The notes beneath the pieces are model-generated. The model did no database searches. It was not told the origin of the DNA and was given only the letters and a program-made list of their open reading frames with translations. Positions 53,170 through 63,756 of a DNA stretch of 64,000 nt are shown one piece after another. Source of the stretch: Okibacterium sp. HSC-33S16 (GTDB lineage: Bacteria; Actinomycetota; Actinomycetes; Actinomycetales; Microbacteriaceae); contig NZ_JALJZZ010000001.1 in the NCBI RefSeq assembly GCF_024171565.1, positions 868,001 to 932,000 on the forward strand, in the 5' to 3' direction. A program made the translations under genes and the position numbers. Positions within the stretch are counted from its first letter, which is position 1; every line of letters begins with the position of its first letter.

Positions 53170-55137
53170 GTGTCTGACGGATTCGAGAGATTCACCGATC
53201 GGTCCGTTGTCGCCATGCGCGTCAACGGCGAGTTGAAAGATCTCGCGACGACGATCACCGACACCGATGAGGTTGAGGCAGTCACAATCGACTCGACGGA
53301 CGGCCTCAATATCCTCCGACACTCGGCTGCGCACGTACTTGCCCAGGCCGTGCAGAAGGTGAACCCCGACGCAAAGCTCGGTATCGGTCCGCCTGTCACA
53401 GACGGTTTTTACTACGATTTCGACGTTTCGGAAGCCTTCACCCCTGAGGATCTCAAGGCACTGTCGAAGGAGATGGACCGGATCATTCGCTCCGGCCAGC
53501 GCTTCGTGCGCCGTGTCGTCACCGACGCCGAAGCCCGCGAAGAACTGGCGAACGAGCCGTTCAAGCTCGAGCTGATCGGCCTCAAGGGCGGGTCCGCCGA
53601 CGGTCAGGACAACGAGAACGTTGAGGTCGGTGGCACCGAACTCACCATCTACGACAACGTGAACCCGAAGACGGGTGAGACCGAGTGGAAGGACCTCTGC
53701 CGCGGTCCTCACCTGCCGAACACGCGCATGATCGGCAACGGGTACGCGCTCACGCGCGTCGCGGCCGCCTACTGGCGTGGGTCGGAAAAGAACCCGCAGC
53801 TTCAGCGGATCTATGGCACGGCGTGGCCAACGAAAGACGAGTTGCGCGCCTACCAGGCTCGGCTCGAAGAGGCTGCCAAGCGCGACCACCGCAAGCTCGG
53901 TGCCGAGATGGACCTCTTCAGCTTTCCCGACGAAATCGGTTCGGGCCTTGCCGTTTTCCACCCCAAGGGTGGAATCATCCGTTCAGAGATTGAAAATTAT
54001 CTCCGCGAGCAGCTGATCGAGAACGATTATGAACTCGTCAACACGCCCCACATCACCAAGGGGCAACTATTCGAGACCAGCCAGCACCTCAACTGGTACC
54101 GGGACGGGATGTTCCCGCCCATGCACCTTGATGAAGAAACGGATGCCGATGGCAACGTGACAAAGATGGGCCAGGACTATTACCTGAAGCCCATGAACTG
54201 TCCGATGCACAACCTCATCTACCGTTCGCGCGGGCGCAGTTATCGCGAACTCCCGCTTCGGCTCGCGGAGTTCGGAACGGTCTACCGGTACGAGAAGAGC
54301 GGCACCCTGTCGGGGCTCACCCGCGTGCGCGGCCTGACCCAGGATGACGCTCACATCTACGTGACGCAGGACCAGATCAAGGATGAGGTCGCCCGCCAGC
54401 TGGCCTTCGTTCTCGAAACGCTTCGCGGATACGGACTCGACGACTTCTACCTCGAACTCTCCACGAAGGATCCCGAGAAATTCGTTGGATCCGATGAGGT
54501 GTGGGAGACCGCAACCCAGACGCTTCGCGAAGTTGCACTCGACTCGGGCCTGGAACTCGTCAGCGACCCGGGTGGGGCGGCGTTCTACGGCCCGAAGATC
54601 TCGGTGCAGGCGCGCGACGCCATCGGTCGTACCTGGCAGTTGTCGACCGTGCAGCTCGACTTCAACCAGCCGGAACTGTTCGAGCTCGAGTACACCGGAG
54701 CCGACGGATCGCGTCACCGCCCGGCCATGATCCACCGTGCATTGCTTGGTTCGGTCGAGCGCTTCTTCGCCATCCTCCTCGAGCACTACGCCGGTGCATT
54801 CCCGGTCTGGTTGTCTCCGGTCCAGGTCATGGGTATCCCCGTGGCCGAGGACTACGCGCCGTACCTCGATGAGATCGCCGCGAAACTCAAGCGCCGAGGC
54901 GTGCGAGTGCAGGTTGACCACAGCGACGACCGCATGCCTAAGAAGATCCGCACGCACACGAAAGCCAAGATCCCGTTCCAGCTCATCGCCGGGGAGGACG
55001 ACCGGGCAAACGGTGCAGTGAGCTTCCGGTTCCGCGACGGCACCCAGCTCAACGGGATTCCGGTGGACGAAGCGATCGAGAGGATCGTGTCGTCGATCGA
55101 GTCTCACGCGCAGGTATCGACGGCATGGCTCGACTAG
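53170..55137 (+). CDS. thrS: Threonine-tRNA ligase
   Basis: This 655-residue class II aminoacyl-tRNA synthetase charges tRNA-Thr. The TGS domain is short (about 40 residues versus 60-70 in E. coli). It is followed by the editing domain with [13 protein letters not shown] (HxxxH at 51-55). The catalytic core has motif 2 [33 protein letters not shown] (split), the zinc ligand [12 protein letters not shown], and motif 3 near [20 protein letters not shown]. The C-terminal anticodon-binding domain runs from about 560. GAGGAG is 8 nt before the GTG. No T-box leader is visible. It overlaps the HIT gene by 13 bp. Confidence 0.96.
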   Translation: MSDGFERFTDRSVVAMRVNGELKDLATTITDTDEVEAVTIDSTDGLNILRHSAAHVLAQAVQKVNPDAKLGIGPPVTDGFYYDFDVSEAFTPEDLKALSKEMDRIIRSGQRFVRRVVTDAEAREELANEPFKLELIGLKGGSADGQDNENVEVGGTELTIYDNVNPKTGETEWKDLCRGPHLPNTRMIGNGYALTRVAAAYWRGSEKNPQLQRIYGTAWPTKDELRAYQARLEEAAKRDHRKLGAEMDLFSFPDEIGSGLAVFHPKGGIIRSEIENYLREQLIENDYELVNTPHITKGQLFETSQHLNWYRDGMFPPMHLDEETDADGNVTKMGQDYYLKPMNCPMHNLIYRSRGRSYRELPLRLAEFGTVYRYEKSGTLSGLTRVRGLTQDDAHIYVTQDQIKDEVARQLAFVLETLRGYGLDDFYLELSTKDPEKFVGSDEVWETATQTLREVALDSGLELVSDPGGAAFYGPKISVQARDAIGRTWQLSTVQLDFNQPELFELEYTGADGSRHRPAMIHRALLGSVERFFAILLEHYAGAFPVWLSPVQVMGIPVAEDYAPYLDEIAAKLKRRGVRVQVDHSDDRMPKKIRTHTKAKIPFQLIAGEDDRANGAVSFRFRDGTQLNGIPVDEAIERIVSSIESHAQVSTAWLD

Positions 55138-55736
55138 GCCTCGACGACTACGCCGACGAGGAGTCGGCCTTCGGGCACCCGACGGCCGCTCCCGGCGTCG
55201 GCGTTGAATCAGCCGCCCATCTCGCCGGTGTTCCCGACGAGTTCCAACGGCTGTGGACACCGCATCGGCTCGTGTATATCCAGCACGGGCAGCAGCCGGA
55301 CGAGCATGAGTGCCCGTTCTGCCACGCCCCTAAGATGCCCGACGAAGATGCACTCATCGTTGCGCGGGGGACGCATGCGTTCGTTTTGCTCAACCTCTTC
55401 CCGTACAACAGCGGTCACCTCCTGGTGTGCCCGTATCGTCATATTCCGACGTACGATTTGGCAACCCCCGAGGAAGTCGCTGAAATTGGTGAGCTGACTC
55501 AGACCGCCATGAGAGTCGTTCGCACCGTGTCGCGAAACGACGGCTTCAATATCGGGATGAATCAGGGTGTCGTCGCGGGGGCCGGGATCGCGGGCCACCT
55601 CCACCAGCACATCGTCCCTCGATGGGCGCAGGATGCCAACTTCTTGCCGATCATTGCGAAGACGAAGGCCCTCCCACAGCTACTCGGCGACGTGCGGCAG
55701 GCTCTGGCAGACGCCTGGCCCGCTGCCGACGCGTAA
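55125..55736 (+). CDS. HIT-domain nucleotide hydrolase/phosphorylase (Ap4A phosphorylase-like)
   Basis: This 203-residue protein has the histidine triad [10 protein letters not shown] and the upstream [17 protein letters not shown]. The N-terminal CPFCHAPK supplies two zinc-type cysteines, and [27 protein letters not shown] (split) completes the nucleotide fold. The mycobacterial homolog in the same place after thrS is an Ap4A phosphorylase, so a role in diadenosine tetraphosphate breakdown is likely. The overlap with thrS fits, because synthetases make Ap4A. Confidence 0.9.
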   Translation: MARLGLDDYADEESAFGHPTAAPGVGVESAAHLAGVPDEFQRLWTPHRLVYIQHGQQPDEHECPFCHAPKMPDEDALIVARGTHAFVLLNLFPYNSGHLLVCPYRHIPTYDLATPEEVAEIGELTQTAMRVVRTVSRNDGFNIGMNQGVVAGAGIAGHLHQHIVPRWAQDANFLPIIAKTKALPQLLGDVRQALADAWPAADA

Positions 55737-55811
55737 CTACGCCCGCGCCGGGGTCAAGACCGGCCACTTCCCGAGGGCTACTCCCGATAGAACAACCTAG
55801 GATTGAGCATT

Positions 55812-56714
55812 ATGACGAACAGCACCGCCACAGGCGAACAGGGCTCCAACCGCGTTAAGCGCGGACTTGCAGAAATGCTGAAGGGTGGCGTCATCATGGA
55901 CGTCGTCACCCCGGAGCAGGCGCGAATCGCCGAGGACGCCGGAGCGGTCGCCGTGATGGCGCTTGAACGCGTTCCCGCCGACATTCGCTCGCAGGGCGGT
56001 GTCGCCCGCATGAGTGACCCCGATCTGATCGAAGCGATTATCGCCGAGGTGTCTATCCCGGTGATGGCGAAGGCTCGGATCGGGCACTTCGTTGAGGCTC
56101 AGGTGCTTCAGGCCCTCAACGTCGACTACATCGATGAGTCTGAGGTGTTGAGCCCGGCTGACTACGTCAACCACATCGACAAGTGGGGCTTCAACGTTCC
56201 CTTCGTCTGCGGTGCCACCAACCTGGGCGAAGCGCTCCGCCGCATCAACGAGGGTGCCGCGATGATTCGCTCCAAGGGCGAGGCCGGAACGGGCGATGTC
56301 TCGGAGGCGACCAAGCACATCCGCAAGATCAAGAGTGAGATCGCCCAGCTGACGTCCATGTCGAAAGACGAACTGTACGTCGCAGCCAAGGAGCTTCAGG
56401 CGCCGTATGAACTCGTCGCAGAGATCGCCGAAACCGGAAAGTTGCCCGTCGTGCTGTTCACAGCGGGTGGAGTAGCCACGCCGGCTGACGCCGCCATGAT
56501 GATGCAGCTCGGCGCGGACGGAGTCTTCGTCGGCTCCGGCATCTTCAAGTCGGGAAGCCCCGAGAAGCGCGCAGCGGCCGTGGTCAAGGCGACAACCTTC
56601 TACGATGACCCCGCCGTCATCGCCGAGGTGTCACGCGGTCTCGGAGAGGCGATGGTCGGCATCAACGTTTCAGACCTCGCGGCACCGCACCGCCTCGCTG
56701 AGCGTGGCTGGTAA
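55812..56714 (+). CDS. pdxS: Pyridoxal 5'-phosphate synthase subunit PdxS
   Basis: This 300-residue TIM barrel makes PLP from ribose 5-phosphate, glyceraldehyde 3-phosphate and ammonia supplied by Pdx[39 protein letters not shown] (Schiff-base Lys) and [13 protein letters not shown] (second catalytic Lys) are complete, and the phosphate loop [18 protein letters not shown] is present. I use the ATG nine bases after a TTG. TAGGAT lies 8 nt before this ATG. The last 11 bp overlap pdxT. Confidence 0.96.
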   Translation: MTNSTATGEQGSNRVKRGLAEMLKGGVIMDVVTPEQARIAEDAGAVAVMALERVPADIRSQGGVARMSDPDLIEAIIAEVSIPVMAKARIGHFVEAQVLQALNVDYIDESEVLSPADYVNHIDKWGFNVPFVCGATNLGEALRRINEGAAMIRSKGEAGTGDVSEATKHIRKIKSEIAQLTSMSKDELYVAAKELQAPYELVAEIAETGKLPVVLFTAGGVATPADAAMMMQLGADGVFVGSGIFKSGSPEKRAAAVVKATTFYDDPAVIAEVSRGLGEAMVGINVSDLAAPHRLAERGW

Positions 56715-57303
56715 CGGCGCGCCGACGGTAGGCGTTCTTGCCCTGCAGGGCGACTTCAGGGAGCACGCGAATGTTCTTCGCGGACTGGGCGCGGACGTCA
56801 CTCTCGTGCGCAGGCCGGAGGAGCTTGCGGCGGTCGATGGACTGGTGATCCCCGGAGGCGAATCCAGTGTGATGGATAAGCTTTCGCGGACCTTCGGGCT
56901 GGCTGAGCCGCTCAAGGAAGCAATCGATGCTGGCCTGCCGGTCTACGGCACGTGTGCGGGGCTCATCATGCTCGCGGACACCATCGTTGATGGAATTCGC
57001 GGGCAGCGCTCACTCGGTGGGCTCGATGTTGCCGTGCGAAGGAATGCCTTCGGTTCTCAAGGTGATTCCTTCGAAACGGACCTCGACGTGCCTGCCTTAG
57101 GCTGGCATCCGCTTCACGCCGTTTTCATTCGCGCACCCATCGTGGAGTCGGTCGGCCCACGCGCCAAGCCGCTTGCTGCGCTCACTGACGGTCGGGTCGT
57201 CGCGGTCGAACAGGGCAACCTTCTCGGCACCTCATTTCACCCCGAAGTGACCGGGGACACCCGGTTCCACGAGTACTTTCTCGCGAAGGTACGCGCCGCA
57301 TAA
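56704..57303 (+). CDS. pdxT: Pyridoxal 5'-phosphate synthase glutaminase subunit PdxT
   Basis: This 199-residue class I glutamine amidotransferase releases ammonia for Pdx[24 protein letters not shown], the nucleophile in [12 protein letters not shown], and the His-Glu pair in [11 protein letters not shown] form the full triad. This is a useful contrast to the GatD homolog in the same window, which lacks its cysteine. The GTG start lies inside the end of pdxS, indicating translational coupling. Confidence 0.95.
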   Translation: MAGNGAPTVGVLALQGDFREHANVLRGLGADVTLVRRPEELAAVDGLVIPGGESSVMDKLSRTFGLAEPLKEAIDAGLPVYGTCAGLIMLADTIVDGIRGQRSLGGLDVAVRRNAFGSQGDSFETDLDVPALGWHPLHAVFIRAPIVESVGPRAKPLAALTDGRVVAVEQGNLLGTSFHPEVTGDTRFHEYFLAKVRAA

Positions 57304-57370
57304 CCGAAATCCAGCGCTTGACGCGGCAGTGATTTAGAATGGGGCGGTTACAGATCCAGTAAGGGAGCAC

Positions 57371-58132
57371 ATGTCCGGTCACTCCAAGTGGGCAACGACG
57401 AAGCACAAGAAGGCGATCACCGACTCGCGCCGTGCCAAAGCGTTCGCAAAGCTCATCAAGAACATCGAGGTCGCCGCAAAGATGGGCGGCGCCGATCTGT
57501 CCGGCAACCCGACGCTGGTTGACGCGATCCAGAAGGCCAAGAAGACGTCGGTTCCGAACGACAACATCGACCGCGCCGTCAAGCGTGGTGCCGGGTTGTC
57601 CGGCGAATCGGTCAACTACACGACGATCATGTACGAGGGCTACGCCCAGAACGGCGTCGCCCTTTTGATCGAATGTCTCACCGACAACAAGAACCGTGCT
57701 GCGGCCGACGTTCGCACCCTGATGAGCCGCAACGGCGGCACCATGGGCGACCCGGGAAGCGTCGCGTACAACTTCGCCCGCAAGGGCATCATCGTCGTGC
57801 CAGCCGCGAACACCACCGAGGACGACATCCTGGCTGCGGTGCTCGACGCTGGCGCAGAAGAAGTTGTCAACGAAGGCGAAACGTTCGAGGTCATCACCGA
57901 GCCGTCGGACCTCGTTGCGACGCGGACCGCGCTGCAGGAAGCCGGCATTGACTACGACTCGGCAGACGCCGCATTCGTGCCGAACCTCAAGGTGGAGGTT
58001 GACGCCGAGACCGCTCGGAAGATCTTCAAGCTCATCGATGCCCTCGAAGACTCGGATGACGTGCAGAACATCTACAGCAACTACGACCTCTCACCCGAGG
58101 TTCAGGCTGAGCTCCAGTCCGAAGACGACTAA
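57371..58132 (+). CDS. yebC: YebC/PmpR family protein
   Basis: This 253-residue protein begins with the family signature [25 protein letters not shown] (first about 25 residues). The three domains continue with [34 protein letters not shown] and [12 protein letters not shown]. It is named a transcriptional regulator in many genomes; recent work on relatives supports a ribosome-associated role at proline-rich stalls. GGGAGCAC precedes the ATG, and TAGAAT at 57335 may be its -10. It is followed after 3 bp by ruvC, the order usual in actinobacteria. Confidence 0.94.
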   Translation: MSGHSKWATTKHKKAITDSRRAKAFAKLIKNIEVAAKMGGADLSGNPTLVDAIQKAKKTSVPNDNIDRAVKRGAGLSGESVNYTTIMYEGYAQNGVALLIECLTDNKNRAAADVRTLMSRNGGTMGDPGSVAYNFARKGIIVVPAANTTEDDILAAVLDAGAEEVVNEGETFEVITEPSDLVATRTALQEAGIDYDSADAAFVPNLKVEVDAETARKIFKLIDALEDSDDVQNIYSNYDLSPEVQAELQSEDD

Positions 58133-58135
58133 GCA

Positions 58136-58708
58136 ATGACGGTGCGGGTGCTCGGCATCGATCCTGGCCTCACCCGCTGCGGTGTCGGGGTCGTCGATGT
58201 CGAGCCCAACCGGACCGCGGTGCTCGTGCACTATTCCGTCGTTCGGAGTGACGCGAGTGCCGACATTGATCAGCGGCTGCTGGTCATTGGGCGGGGGATT
58301 GACGCCGCTCTCGACGAGTTCGCGCCTGATGCCGTCGCTGTCGAGCGAGTCTTTGCCCAGCACAACCTGCGGACCGTCATGGGGACGGCGCAGGCTTCCG
58401 GCCTTGCCCTGCACGCGGCCGCGAAACGGGGACTGCCGGTCGGACTGCACACCCCATCGGAAGTGAAAGCGGCGATCACCGGCTACGGCAACGCGGAGAA
58501 GAAGCAGGTGCAGACCATGGTTGCTCGTGTACTCGGTCTCGCTGAGCTGCCCCAGCCCGCTGACGCAGCAGATGCTCTCGCCCTGGCGATCTGCCACGCC
58601 TGGCGAGGCGGGGTTCGAGCGCCGGCTGCTGCCGGTGGAGGCTCGGGCCTTACACCCGCGCAAGCCGCGTGGGCGCGCGCTGAGAAGGCGGCGCGCCGCC
58701 GCGTCTAA
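58136..58708 (+). CDS. ruvC: Holliday junction resolvase RuvC
   Basis: This 190-residue endonuclease cuts Holliday junctions made during recombination repair. The four acidic metal ligands are placed in [36 protein letters not shown], and the C-terminal [16 protein letters not shown] (two Asp). [12 protein letters not shown] is typical. The C-terminus has a basic tail of about 25 residues. It begins 3 bp after the yebC stop, so it is almost certainly cotranscribed with it. Confidence 0.95.
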   Translation: MTVRVLGIDPGLTRCGVGVVDVEPNRTAVLVHYSVVRSDASADIDQRLLVIGRGIDAALDEFAPDAVAVERVFAQHNLRTVMGTAQASGLALHAAAKRGLPVGLHTPSEVKAAITGYGNAEKKQVQTMVARVLGLAELPQPADAADALALAICHAWRGGVRAPAAAGGGSGLTPAQAAWARAEKAARRRV

Positions 58709-58752
58709 CCCGGCCGTCGCGTGGCGATCCCCGTCGTGTCGGACCCGCAACG

Positions 58753-58758
58753 TAGGCT
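58753..58758 (+). promoter_or_regulatory. -10 element TAGGCT, likely leaderless promoter of ruvA-ruvB
   Basis: TAGGCT-N6-GTG in the 56-bp gap after ruvC. It suggests ruvA-ruvB can be transcribed independently of ruvC. Confidence 0.5.
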
Positions 58759-58764
58759 GGGTCC

Positions 58765-59397
58765 GTGATTTCAAGTGTGCGCGGAACCGTGCTGTCTGCC
58801 GTGGGCAGCAGCGTCATCATTGAGGTGGGTGGCATCGGCTACGCCGTTCAGGTCACGCCTGAACACTCGTTGGCGCTGCGCGTGGGTGACCAGGCGCTCA
58901 TCCATACGAGTCTCATCGTCCGCGAAGACTCGCTGTCATTGTTCGGCTTCGAAACGACGGAGCAACTTCACGTCTTCGAACTGCTGACCGGGGTGACCGG
59001 AGTGGGTCCGAAGTCGGCGCTGGGCGTGCTGTCCGTTCTCGGACCGGGCCAAATCGCCGCAGCCGTCACCTCCGAGGACGACAAGGCGTTCCGCAAGGTG
59101 TCGGGTATTGGCCCGAAAACAGCGAAGCTCATCGTTCTGTCGCTCACCGGAAAGCTCATCGCCACCGCGCCGGCTGAGGCACCCCTCGCCGTTCCCGCCG
59201 CGGGGGAGAGCGTTGTCGTCGCCCTCGTGGGTCTCGGCTGGAGCGAAAAGGTGGCCCTTCAGGCCGTCGAGGACGTGCTCAATTCTCATCCGGACGCTCA
59301 AACGGCACCCGTGCAGACGGTGCTCCGGCTCGCGCTCGCACAACTCGGCCCGGCCCAACACAGTGCGCAAACACGGACGGCCGAGGCTCGCCCATGA
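58765..59397 (+). CDS. ruvA: Holliday junction branch migration protein RuvA
   Basis: This 210-residue protein is the junction-binding tetramer that positions RuvB. The N-terminal OB domain ([22 protein letters not shown], split) is followed by two helix-hairpin-helix motifs ([37 protein letters not shown]). The flexible linker and the C-terminal domain that contacts RuvB ([21 protein letters not shown]) complete the usual length. The start overlaps nothing, but the stop overlaps ruvB as ATGA. Confidence 0.95.
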   Translation: MISSVRGTVLSAVGSSVIIEVGGIGYAVQVTPEHSLALRVGDQALIHTSLIVREDSLSLFGFETTEQLHVFELLTGVTGVGPKSALGVLSVLGPGQIAAAVTSEDDKAFRKVSGIGPKTAKLIVLSLTGKLIATAPAEAPLAVPAAGESVVVALVGLGWSEKVALQAVEDVLNSHPDAQTAPVQTVLRLALAQLGPAQHSAQTRTAEARP

Positions 59398-60419
59398 CCG
59401 ATGTTGATCTCACGACGCCCGAGCCCATCTCCGAGGCCGAGCTCGTCTTCGAGGGCGCACTTCGTCCGAAGAGCCTGGAAGAATTCGTGGGCCAGTCGAA
59501 GGTCCGCGGTCAACTTCAACTCCTCCTGCAAGCGGCCAGCATTCAGGGCCGAACACCGGACCACATTCTGCTGGCGGGACCTCCCGGGCTTGGCAAGACA
59601 ACGCTGGCGATGATCGTGGCGCACGAGAGCAACAAACCGCTCCGTATGTCCAGCGGTCCCGCTATCCAGCACGCTGGCGACCTCGCCGCCGTCCTGTCCA
59701 GCCTGGTGCCGGGTGAGGTCCTCTTCATTGACGAAATTCACCGGATGGCCAGGTCGGCCGAAGAGATGCTTTACCTCGCGATGGAAGACTTCCGCATCGA
59801 CATCATGGTGGGTAAGGGGGCGGGGGCAACCTCAGTTCCCCTGGATCTGGCGCCGTTCACGCTGGTCGGAGCAACGACGCGGTCGGGCATGCTTCCCAAC
59901 CCGCTCCGCGACCGATTCGGTTTCACCGCTCACCTCGAGTTCTACGACGAGTCCGAACTCGAACAAGTGCTGCATCGCGCCGCACGGATGCTGGATTTCG
60001 ACATCGACCGGAACGGGCTCGCAGAGATTGCTGGCCGTTGCCGGGGGACACCCCGAATCGCGAACCGCCTGCTCCGGCGCGTGCGCGACTACGTTCTCGT
60101 GCACGGCACCGATGCAAATCTCGCTGCCGTTCAGTCCGCTCTCACTCTCTACGACGTGGATGAGCTCGGGCTCGATCGCCTCGACCGTGCCGTGATGGAG
60201 ATCATGCTCACCCGTTTCGGCGGCGGACCAGTTGGACTCAATACCCTCGCGGTCTCTGTGGGGGAGGAAGCCGACACCATTGAGAGCGTTGTGGAGCCGT
60301 TCCTCGTGCGGATAGGCCTCATCACCAGAACCCCTCGTGGACGCGTCGCCACACCGCAAGCGTTTGCGCATTTCGGCGTTCCGAACCCTCAGGGTTCTTT
60401 CCTGCCCGGTGTTCTATAA
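59394..60419 (+). CDS. ruvB: Holliday junction branch migration ATPase RuvB
   Basis: This 341-residue AAA+ motor drives branch migration. Walker A is [16 protein letters not shown], Walker [10 protein letters not shown] and sensor 1 [11 protein letters not shown]; the arginine finger lies in PLRDRFG. The C-terminal winged helix has [21 protein letters not shown]. The length is normal. It is coupled to ruvA by ATGA. Its stop codon lies inside TATAAT, a probable -10 of yajC. Confidence 0.96.
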   Translation: MTDVDLTTPEPISEAELVFEGALRPKSLEEFVGQSKVRGQLQLLLQAASIQGRTPDHILLAGPPGLGKTTLAMIVAHESNKPLRMSSGPAIQHAGDLAAVLSSLVPGEVLFIDEIHRMARSAEEMLYLAMEDFRIDIMVGKGAGATSVPLDLAPFTLVGATTRSGMLPNPLRDRFGFTAHLEFYDESELEQVLHRAARMLDFDIDRNGLAEIAGRCRGTPRIANRLLRRVRDYVLVHGTDANLAAVQSALTLYDVDELGLDRLDRAVMEIMLTRFGGGPVGLNTLAVSVGEEADTIESVVEPFLVRIGLITRTPRGRVATPQAFAHFGVPNPQGSFLPGVL

Positions 60420-60420
60420 T
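60415..60420 (+). promoter_or_regulatory. -10 element TATAAT for yajC-secD-secF
   Basis: A perfect TATAAT overlaps the ruvB stop codon, 69 bp before the yajC ATG. No strong -35 is visible. Confidence 0.55.
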
Positions 60421-60488
60421 TCAAGCTGGTCTATCGACCGTTTCCCCTCCCATGCGGCTTTGTCGCTGCGAAAGGTTCTATCCCTCTT

Positions 60489-60884
60489 ATGGATCCATTA
60501 ACCATCGGAATGCTGGTCATCCTGGCCGTCCTCATCTTCTTCATGTTCCGCAACGGACAGAAGCGCAAGAAGGACCAGGAGGCCCTGCTCTCGAAGGTTG
60601 TGCCAGGCGCCGACGTCATGACGACGTTCGGACTGTTCGGAACCATCCTCGAAATGGATGACGACACGAACAAGGTTCTCCTCGAAACGAGCCCAGGAAC
60701 CGTCCTCACCGTCCACCGTCAGGCGATCGCCAAGGTCGTCGAAGACGAGCCCGTCGTTGCAGCAGACGATGCTGACGTCACCGTCATCGACGACACCCAG
60801 GTTGAGCCGGCACCGGGTCTGCCGACCGAGTTTGACGCGTCGACCGACGTCGCCGATTCACGTGACAAGAGGGCTGACCAGTAG
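60489..60884 (+). CDS. yajC: Preprotein translocase subunit YajC
   Basis: This 131-residue single-span membrane protein associates with SecDF. The N-terminal helix is TIGMLVILAVLIFFMFRNGQKRKKD (about residues 4-28). The cytoplasmic domain has VVPGADVMTTFGLFGTILEM and LTVHRQAIAKVVED, and the tail of about 45 residues is acidic. It is the first gene of the yajC-secD-secF group, with a 95-bp gap to secD that contains a strong hairpin. Confidence 0.9.
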   Translation: MDPLTIGMLVILAVLIFFMFRNGQKRKKDQEALLSKVVPGADVMTTFGLFGTILEMDDDTNKVLLETSPGTVLTVHRQAIAKVVEDEPVVAADDADVTVIDDTQVEPAPGLPTEFDASTDVADSRDKRADQ

Positions 60885-60923
60885 TCTCTCTGAGCAGGTA
60901 GTCACCAAGCAGTAAACCAGAAG

Positions 60924-60956
60924 CGTTTCGCGCCGCCATTGTGGCGGCGCGAAACG
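60924..60956 (+). terminator. Long perfect hairpin between yajC and secD
   Basis: A 15-bp perfect stem (CGTTTCGCGCCGCCA with its complement) and a TTG loop. There is no T-run, and a same-direction gene follows, so it may be a partial terminator or an mRNA processing/stability element setting the YajC:SecD ratio. Confidence 0.5.
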
Positions 60957-60979
60957 GTCAGAGAAAGCTGAGTACGTAG

Positions 60980-62701
60980 TTGGCAAAGTCGAAGTCGACG
61001 CCGATCCGTAGAGCGAGTCGCTCACTGGTCTGGCTTGGCGTAATCACCCTCGCGCTCTTCGGCATTCTCGCCGGCGGTGTGATTTGGGGTAACGCCACCT
61101 GGGCCCCCAAGCTCGCACTGGATCTCGAGGGCGGCACGCAGATTATCCTGCAGCCGAACGTCCAGGAGGGTGAATCGGTCTCGGCTGAGCAGTTGAACCA
61201 GGCCGTGTCGATCATCCGACAGCGCGTCGACGCGTCGGGTGTCTCCGAGGCTGAGGTCAACACTGAGGGCAGCAACGTCGTCGTTTCCATCCCCGGCGAA
61301 GCCGACGAAGAAACTCGTAACCGCATCGAAGCGTCAGCGAAGCTCGAGTTCCGGCCTGTTCTTGTCGCCAGCCAGCCCGCCACCACTTTTGTTGGGGAAG
61401 ACGGAAACGAAACCCCGTATCCGACTCCCGACCCGTCGCTGCCGGACACCCCGGCCACTGAGCCGACAAATGCCAGCGACCTCGCTTGGGTGACCGAAAA
61501 ACTCCAGGCCGAGTTCCAGGCCTTCGACTGCAACGCTCCGCTCGAGGCCGGCACTGTTCAGCCCGCGGACAAGCCGATCGTCGCGTGCGAATCTGACGGC
61601 AGCGTCAAGTACATCCTCGGACCTGTTGAGGTCGAAGGTTCACGAATCTCCGATGCCACCAACGGGATGCAGACGACCCAGACCGGTGCAACCACCGGTG
61701 CGTGGGTTGTCAACCTCGAGTTCGACGGCAAGGGCACCAAAGAGTTCGCGGCGGTCACGCAGCGCCTCAACGCCCTCGAAAGCCCGCAGAACCAGTTCGC
61801 CATCGTCCTGGACAACCAGGTGATCTCGGCACCACAGACCAATACGGTCATCTCCGACGGCAACGCCGAGATTTCCGGAAACTTCACGCAGGAGTCATCG
61901 AAGTCCCTCGCCGACCAGCTGAAGTATGGGGCGCTCCCGATCAGCTTCCAGGTGCAGAGCTCCGACCAGATCTCGGCCACCCTCGGATCGGCGCAGCTGC
62001 AGATCGGCATCATCGCCGGCATCATCGGCCTCATCCTCGTCGCGATCTATACCCTGTTCCAGTACCGCCTGCTCGGCTTCGTCACGATCGCGTCCCTCGT
62101 CGTCGCGGCGGTGCTGACCTACCTGGTGATCGCGATCCTGTCCTGGCGCAACGGCTACCGCCTGTCCTTGGCAGGTGTGGCGGGCCTCATCGTCGCGATT
62201 GGGTTTACGGCCGACTCGTTCATCGTCTACTTCGAACGTATTCGAGACGAACTTCGAGACGGCCGTGGTCTTGAGTCCGCGGTTGAAGCGGGTTGGAAGC
62301 GCGCCAAACGCACCATTTACGCCTCCAAGGGCGTCAACCTTCTCGCCGCTGTCGTGCTCTACGCACTCGCTGTCGGCAACGTGAAGGGCTTCGCGTTCAC
62401 CCTCGGAGTCACGACGATCATCGACGTCCTTGTTGTGCTGATCTTCACCCACCCGACCCTGCAGCTCCTCGCACAGACCCGCTTCTTCGCCAGCGGTCAC
62501 CGGCTCTCCGGCCTCGACCCGAACGCGCTCGGTGCCGTGTACCGCGGCCGTGCGCAGTTCCGGGCACCGCAGGCCGCAGTTGCGGGTAAAGCAACGAAGT
62601 CCAGCCGTGAGGCCGCCAAACGGCAAACCATCGCAGAACGCAAGCAGGCTGAACTGGTCGCCGCTGGCGCCGGTAAGAAGTCCGAGGAGAAGAAGTCCTA
62701 A
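60980..62701 (+). CDS. secD: Protein translocase subunit SecD
   Basis: This 573-residue membrane protein uses the proton gradient with SecF to complete Sec export. There is one N-terminal helix (about 18-36) and a large external P1 region (about 40-330) with LALDLEGGTQIILQ and RVDASGVSEAEV. Five helices from about 335 follow, with the family motif VAIGFTADSFIVYFERIRDELRDGR (split), where the conserved Asp-x-x-Ile-x-x-Phe-x-Arg lies. The C-terminal Lys/Ala-rich tail is cytoplasmic. The start is TTG, with GAAAGCTGAG as a weak ribosome site. The stop and the secF start share a base (TAATG). Confidence 0.95.
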   Translation: MAKSKSTPIRRASRSLVWLGVITLALFGILAGGVIWGNATWAPKLALDLEGGTQIILQPNVQEGESVSAEQLNQAVSIIRQRVDASGVSEAEVNTEGSNVVVSIPGEADEETRNRIEASAKLEFRPVLVASQPATTFVGEDGNETPYPTPDPSLPDTPATEPTNASDLAWVTEKLQAEFQAFDCNAPLEAGTVQPADKPIVACESDGSVKYILGPVEVEGSRISDATNGMQTTQTGATTGAWVVNLEFDGKGTKEFAAVTQRLNALESPQNQFAIVLDNQVISAPQTNTVISDGNAEISGNFTQESSKSLADQLKYGALPISFQVQSSDQISATLGSAQLQIGIIAGIIGLILVAIYTLFQYRLLGFVTIASLVVAAVLTYLVIAILSWRNGYRLSLAGVAGLIVAIGFTADSFIVYFERIRDELRDGRGLESAVEAGWKRAKRTIYASKGVNLLAAVVLYALAVGNVKGFAFTLGVTTIIDVLVVLIFTHPTLQLLAQTRFFASGHRLSGLDPNALGAVYRGRAQFRAPQAAVAGKATKSSREAAKRQTIAERKQAELVAAGAGKKSEEKKS

Positions 62702-63711
62702 TGGCAAGCCTCACCACATTCGGCAACGACCTGTTCACGGGCAAGCGCTCGTTCAACTTCGTCGGCAACCGCAAAATCTGGTTCAGCGTCGCGATCGTCC
62801 TCGTTCTCGCGTCGATCCTGGTTCCCATCGTCAAGGGCGGGTTCAACCTCAGCATCGAGTTCACCGGTGGTTCGCAGTTCACCATCAACTCGGTCGAGGA
62901 CACCAATCAAAATAAGGCCACGGATGCTGTCGCCAGCGTCGTTCCCGACGCCGTATCGAAGGTCACCACGGTTGGTGAATCCGCAATCCGGGTCCAGACC
63001 AACCAGCTGACCTCTGCAGACACCAATGACGTCACCACGGCTCTCGCCGAGGCGTTCAACGTACCGGAGTCGGAGGTCACGACGTCCTTCATCGGTGCTT
63101 CCTGGGGGCAGGATGTCACCCGCCAGGCGCTCTCGGGACTTGTGATCTTCCTCGTCTTGGCGTTCATCACGATGGCGATCTACTTCCGTACGTGGAAGAT
63201 GTCCGCTGCCGCCATGATTGCGCTTCTCGACGTTCTCGTCATCACTCTCGGCGTGTACGCGCTCAGCGGCTTTGAGATTAGCCCCGCCGCCATCATCGGA
63301 TTCCTCACCATCCTGGGCTACTCGCTCTACGATACGGTTGTGGTGTTCGACAAGATTCGGGAGAACACAACCGAAGACGGCGACAACGCTCCACGCACCT
63401 TTGCTGAGAGCGTAAACCTCGCCGTCAACCAAACGCTTGTGCGCTCGATTAACACGTCAGTTGTCGCGGCGCTCCCCGTCGGGTCGATCCTCATCATCGG
63501 AGACTTCCTGCTCGGCGCCGAGACCCTGCGCGACATTTCACTGTCACTGTTCGTCGGTATTCTCGTGGCCACTTACTCGACGATCTTTGTTGCGGCTCCG
63601 CTCTATGCGCTCTTCCGCCAGAACGAACCGGAGATCAAGAAGCGCGACGCTCGCGTCCTCGCGGCGCGCGCGCGTGCTGCTTCAGACGATGCGGTTGTCC
63701 CTGCGGTCTAG
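62701..63711 (+). CDS. secF: Protein translocase subunit SecF
   Basis: This 336-residue partner of SecD has an N-terminal helix (about 23-42), an external domain with GGFNLSIEFTGGSQFTI and five further helices. The SecF signature GYSLYDTVVVFDKIRENT is complete, as is NQTLVRSINTSVVAALPVGSI. Its ATG overlaps the last base of secD, so both are made in step. The tail is short and basic. Confidence 0.95.
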   Translation: MASLTTFGNDLFTGKRSFNFVGNRKIWFSVAIVLVLASILVPIVKGGFNLSIEFTGGSQFTINSVEDTNQNKATDAVASVVPDAVSKVTTVGESAIRVQTNQLTSADTNDVTTALAEAFNVPESEVTTSFIGASWGQDVTRQALSGLVIFLVLAFITMAIYFRTWKMSAAAMIALLDVLVITLGVYALSGFEISPAAIIGFLTILGYSLYDTVVVFDKIRENTTEDGDNAPRTFAESVNLAVNQTLVRSINTSVVAALPVGSILIIGDFLLGAETLRDISLSLFVGILVATYSTIFVAAPLYALFRQNEPEIKKRDARVLAARARAASDDAVVPAV

Positions 63712-63756
63712 AACCGTTCCGGAACGCGGGATAATGGAAGCTTCGGAGGTGAGCGA

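Noticed and set aside
57318-57340. TTGACG and TAGAAT before yebC as a -35/-10 pair
   Set aside because: The spacer is only 11 bp; TAGAAT alone may still be a -10.
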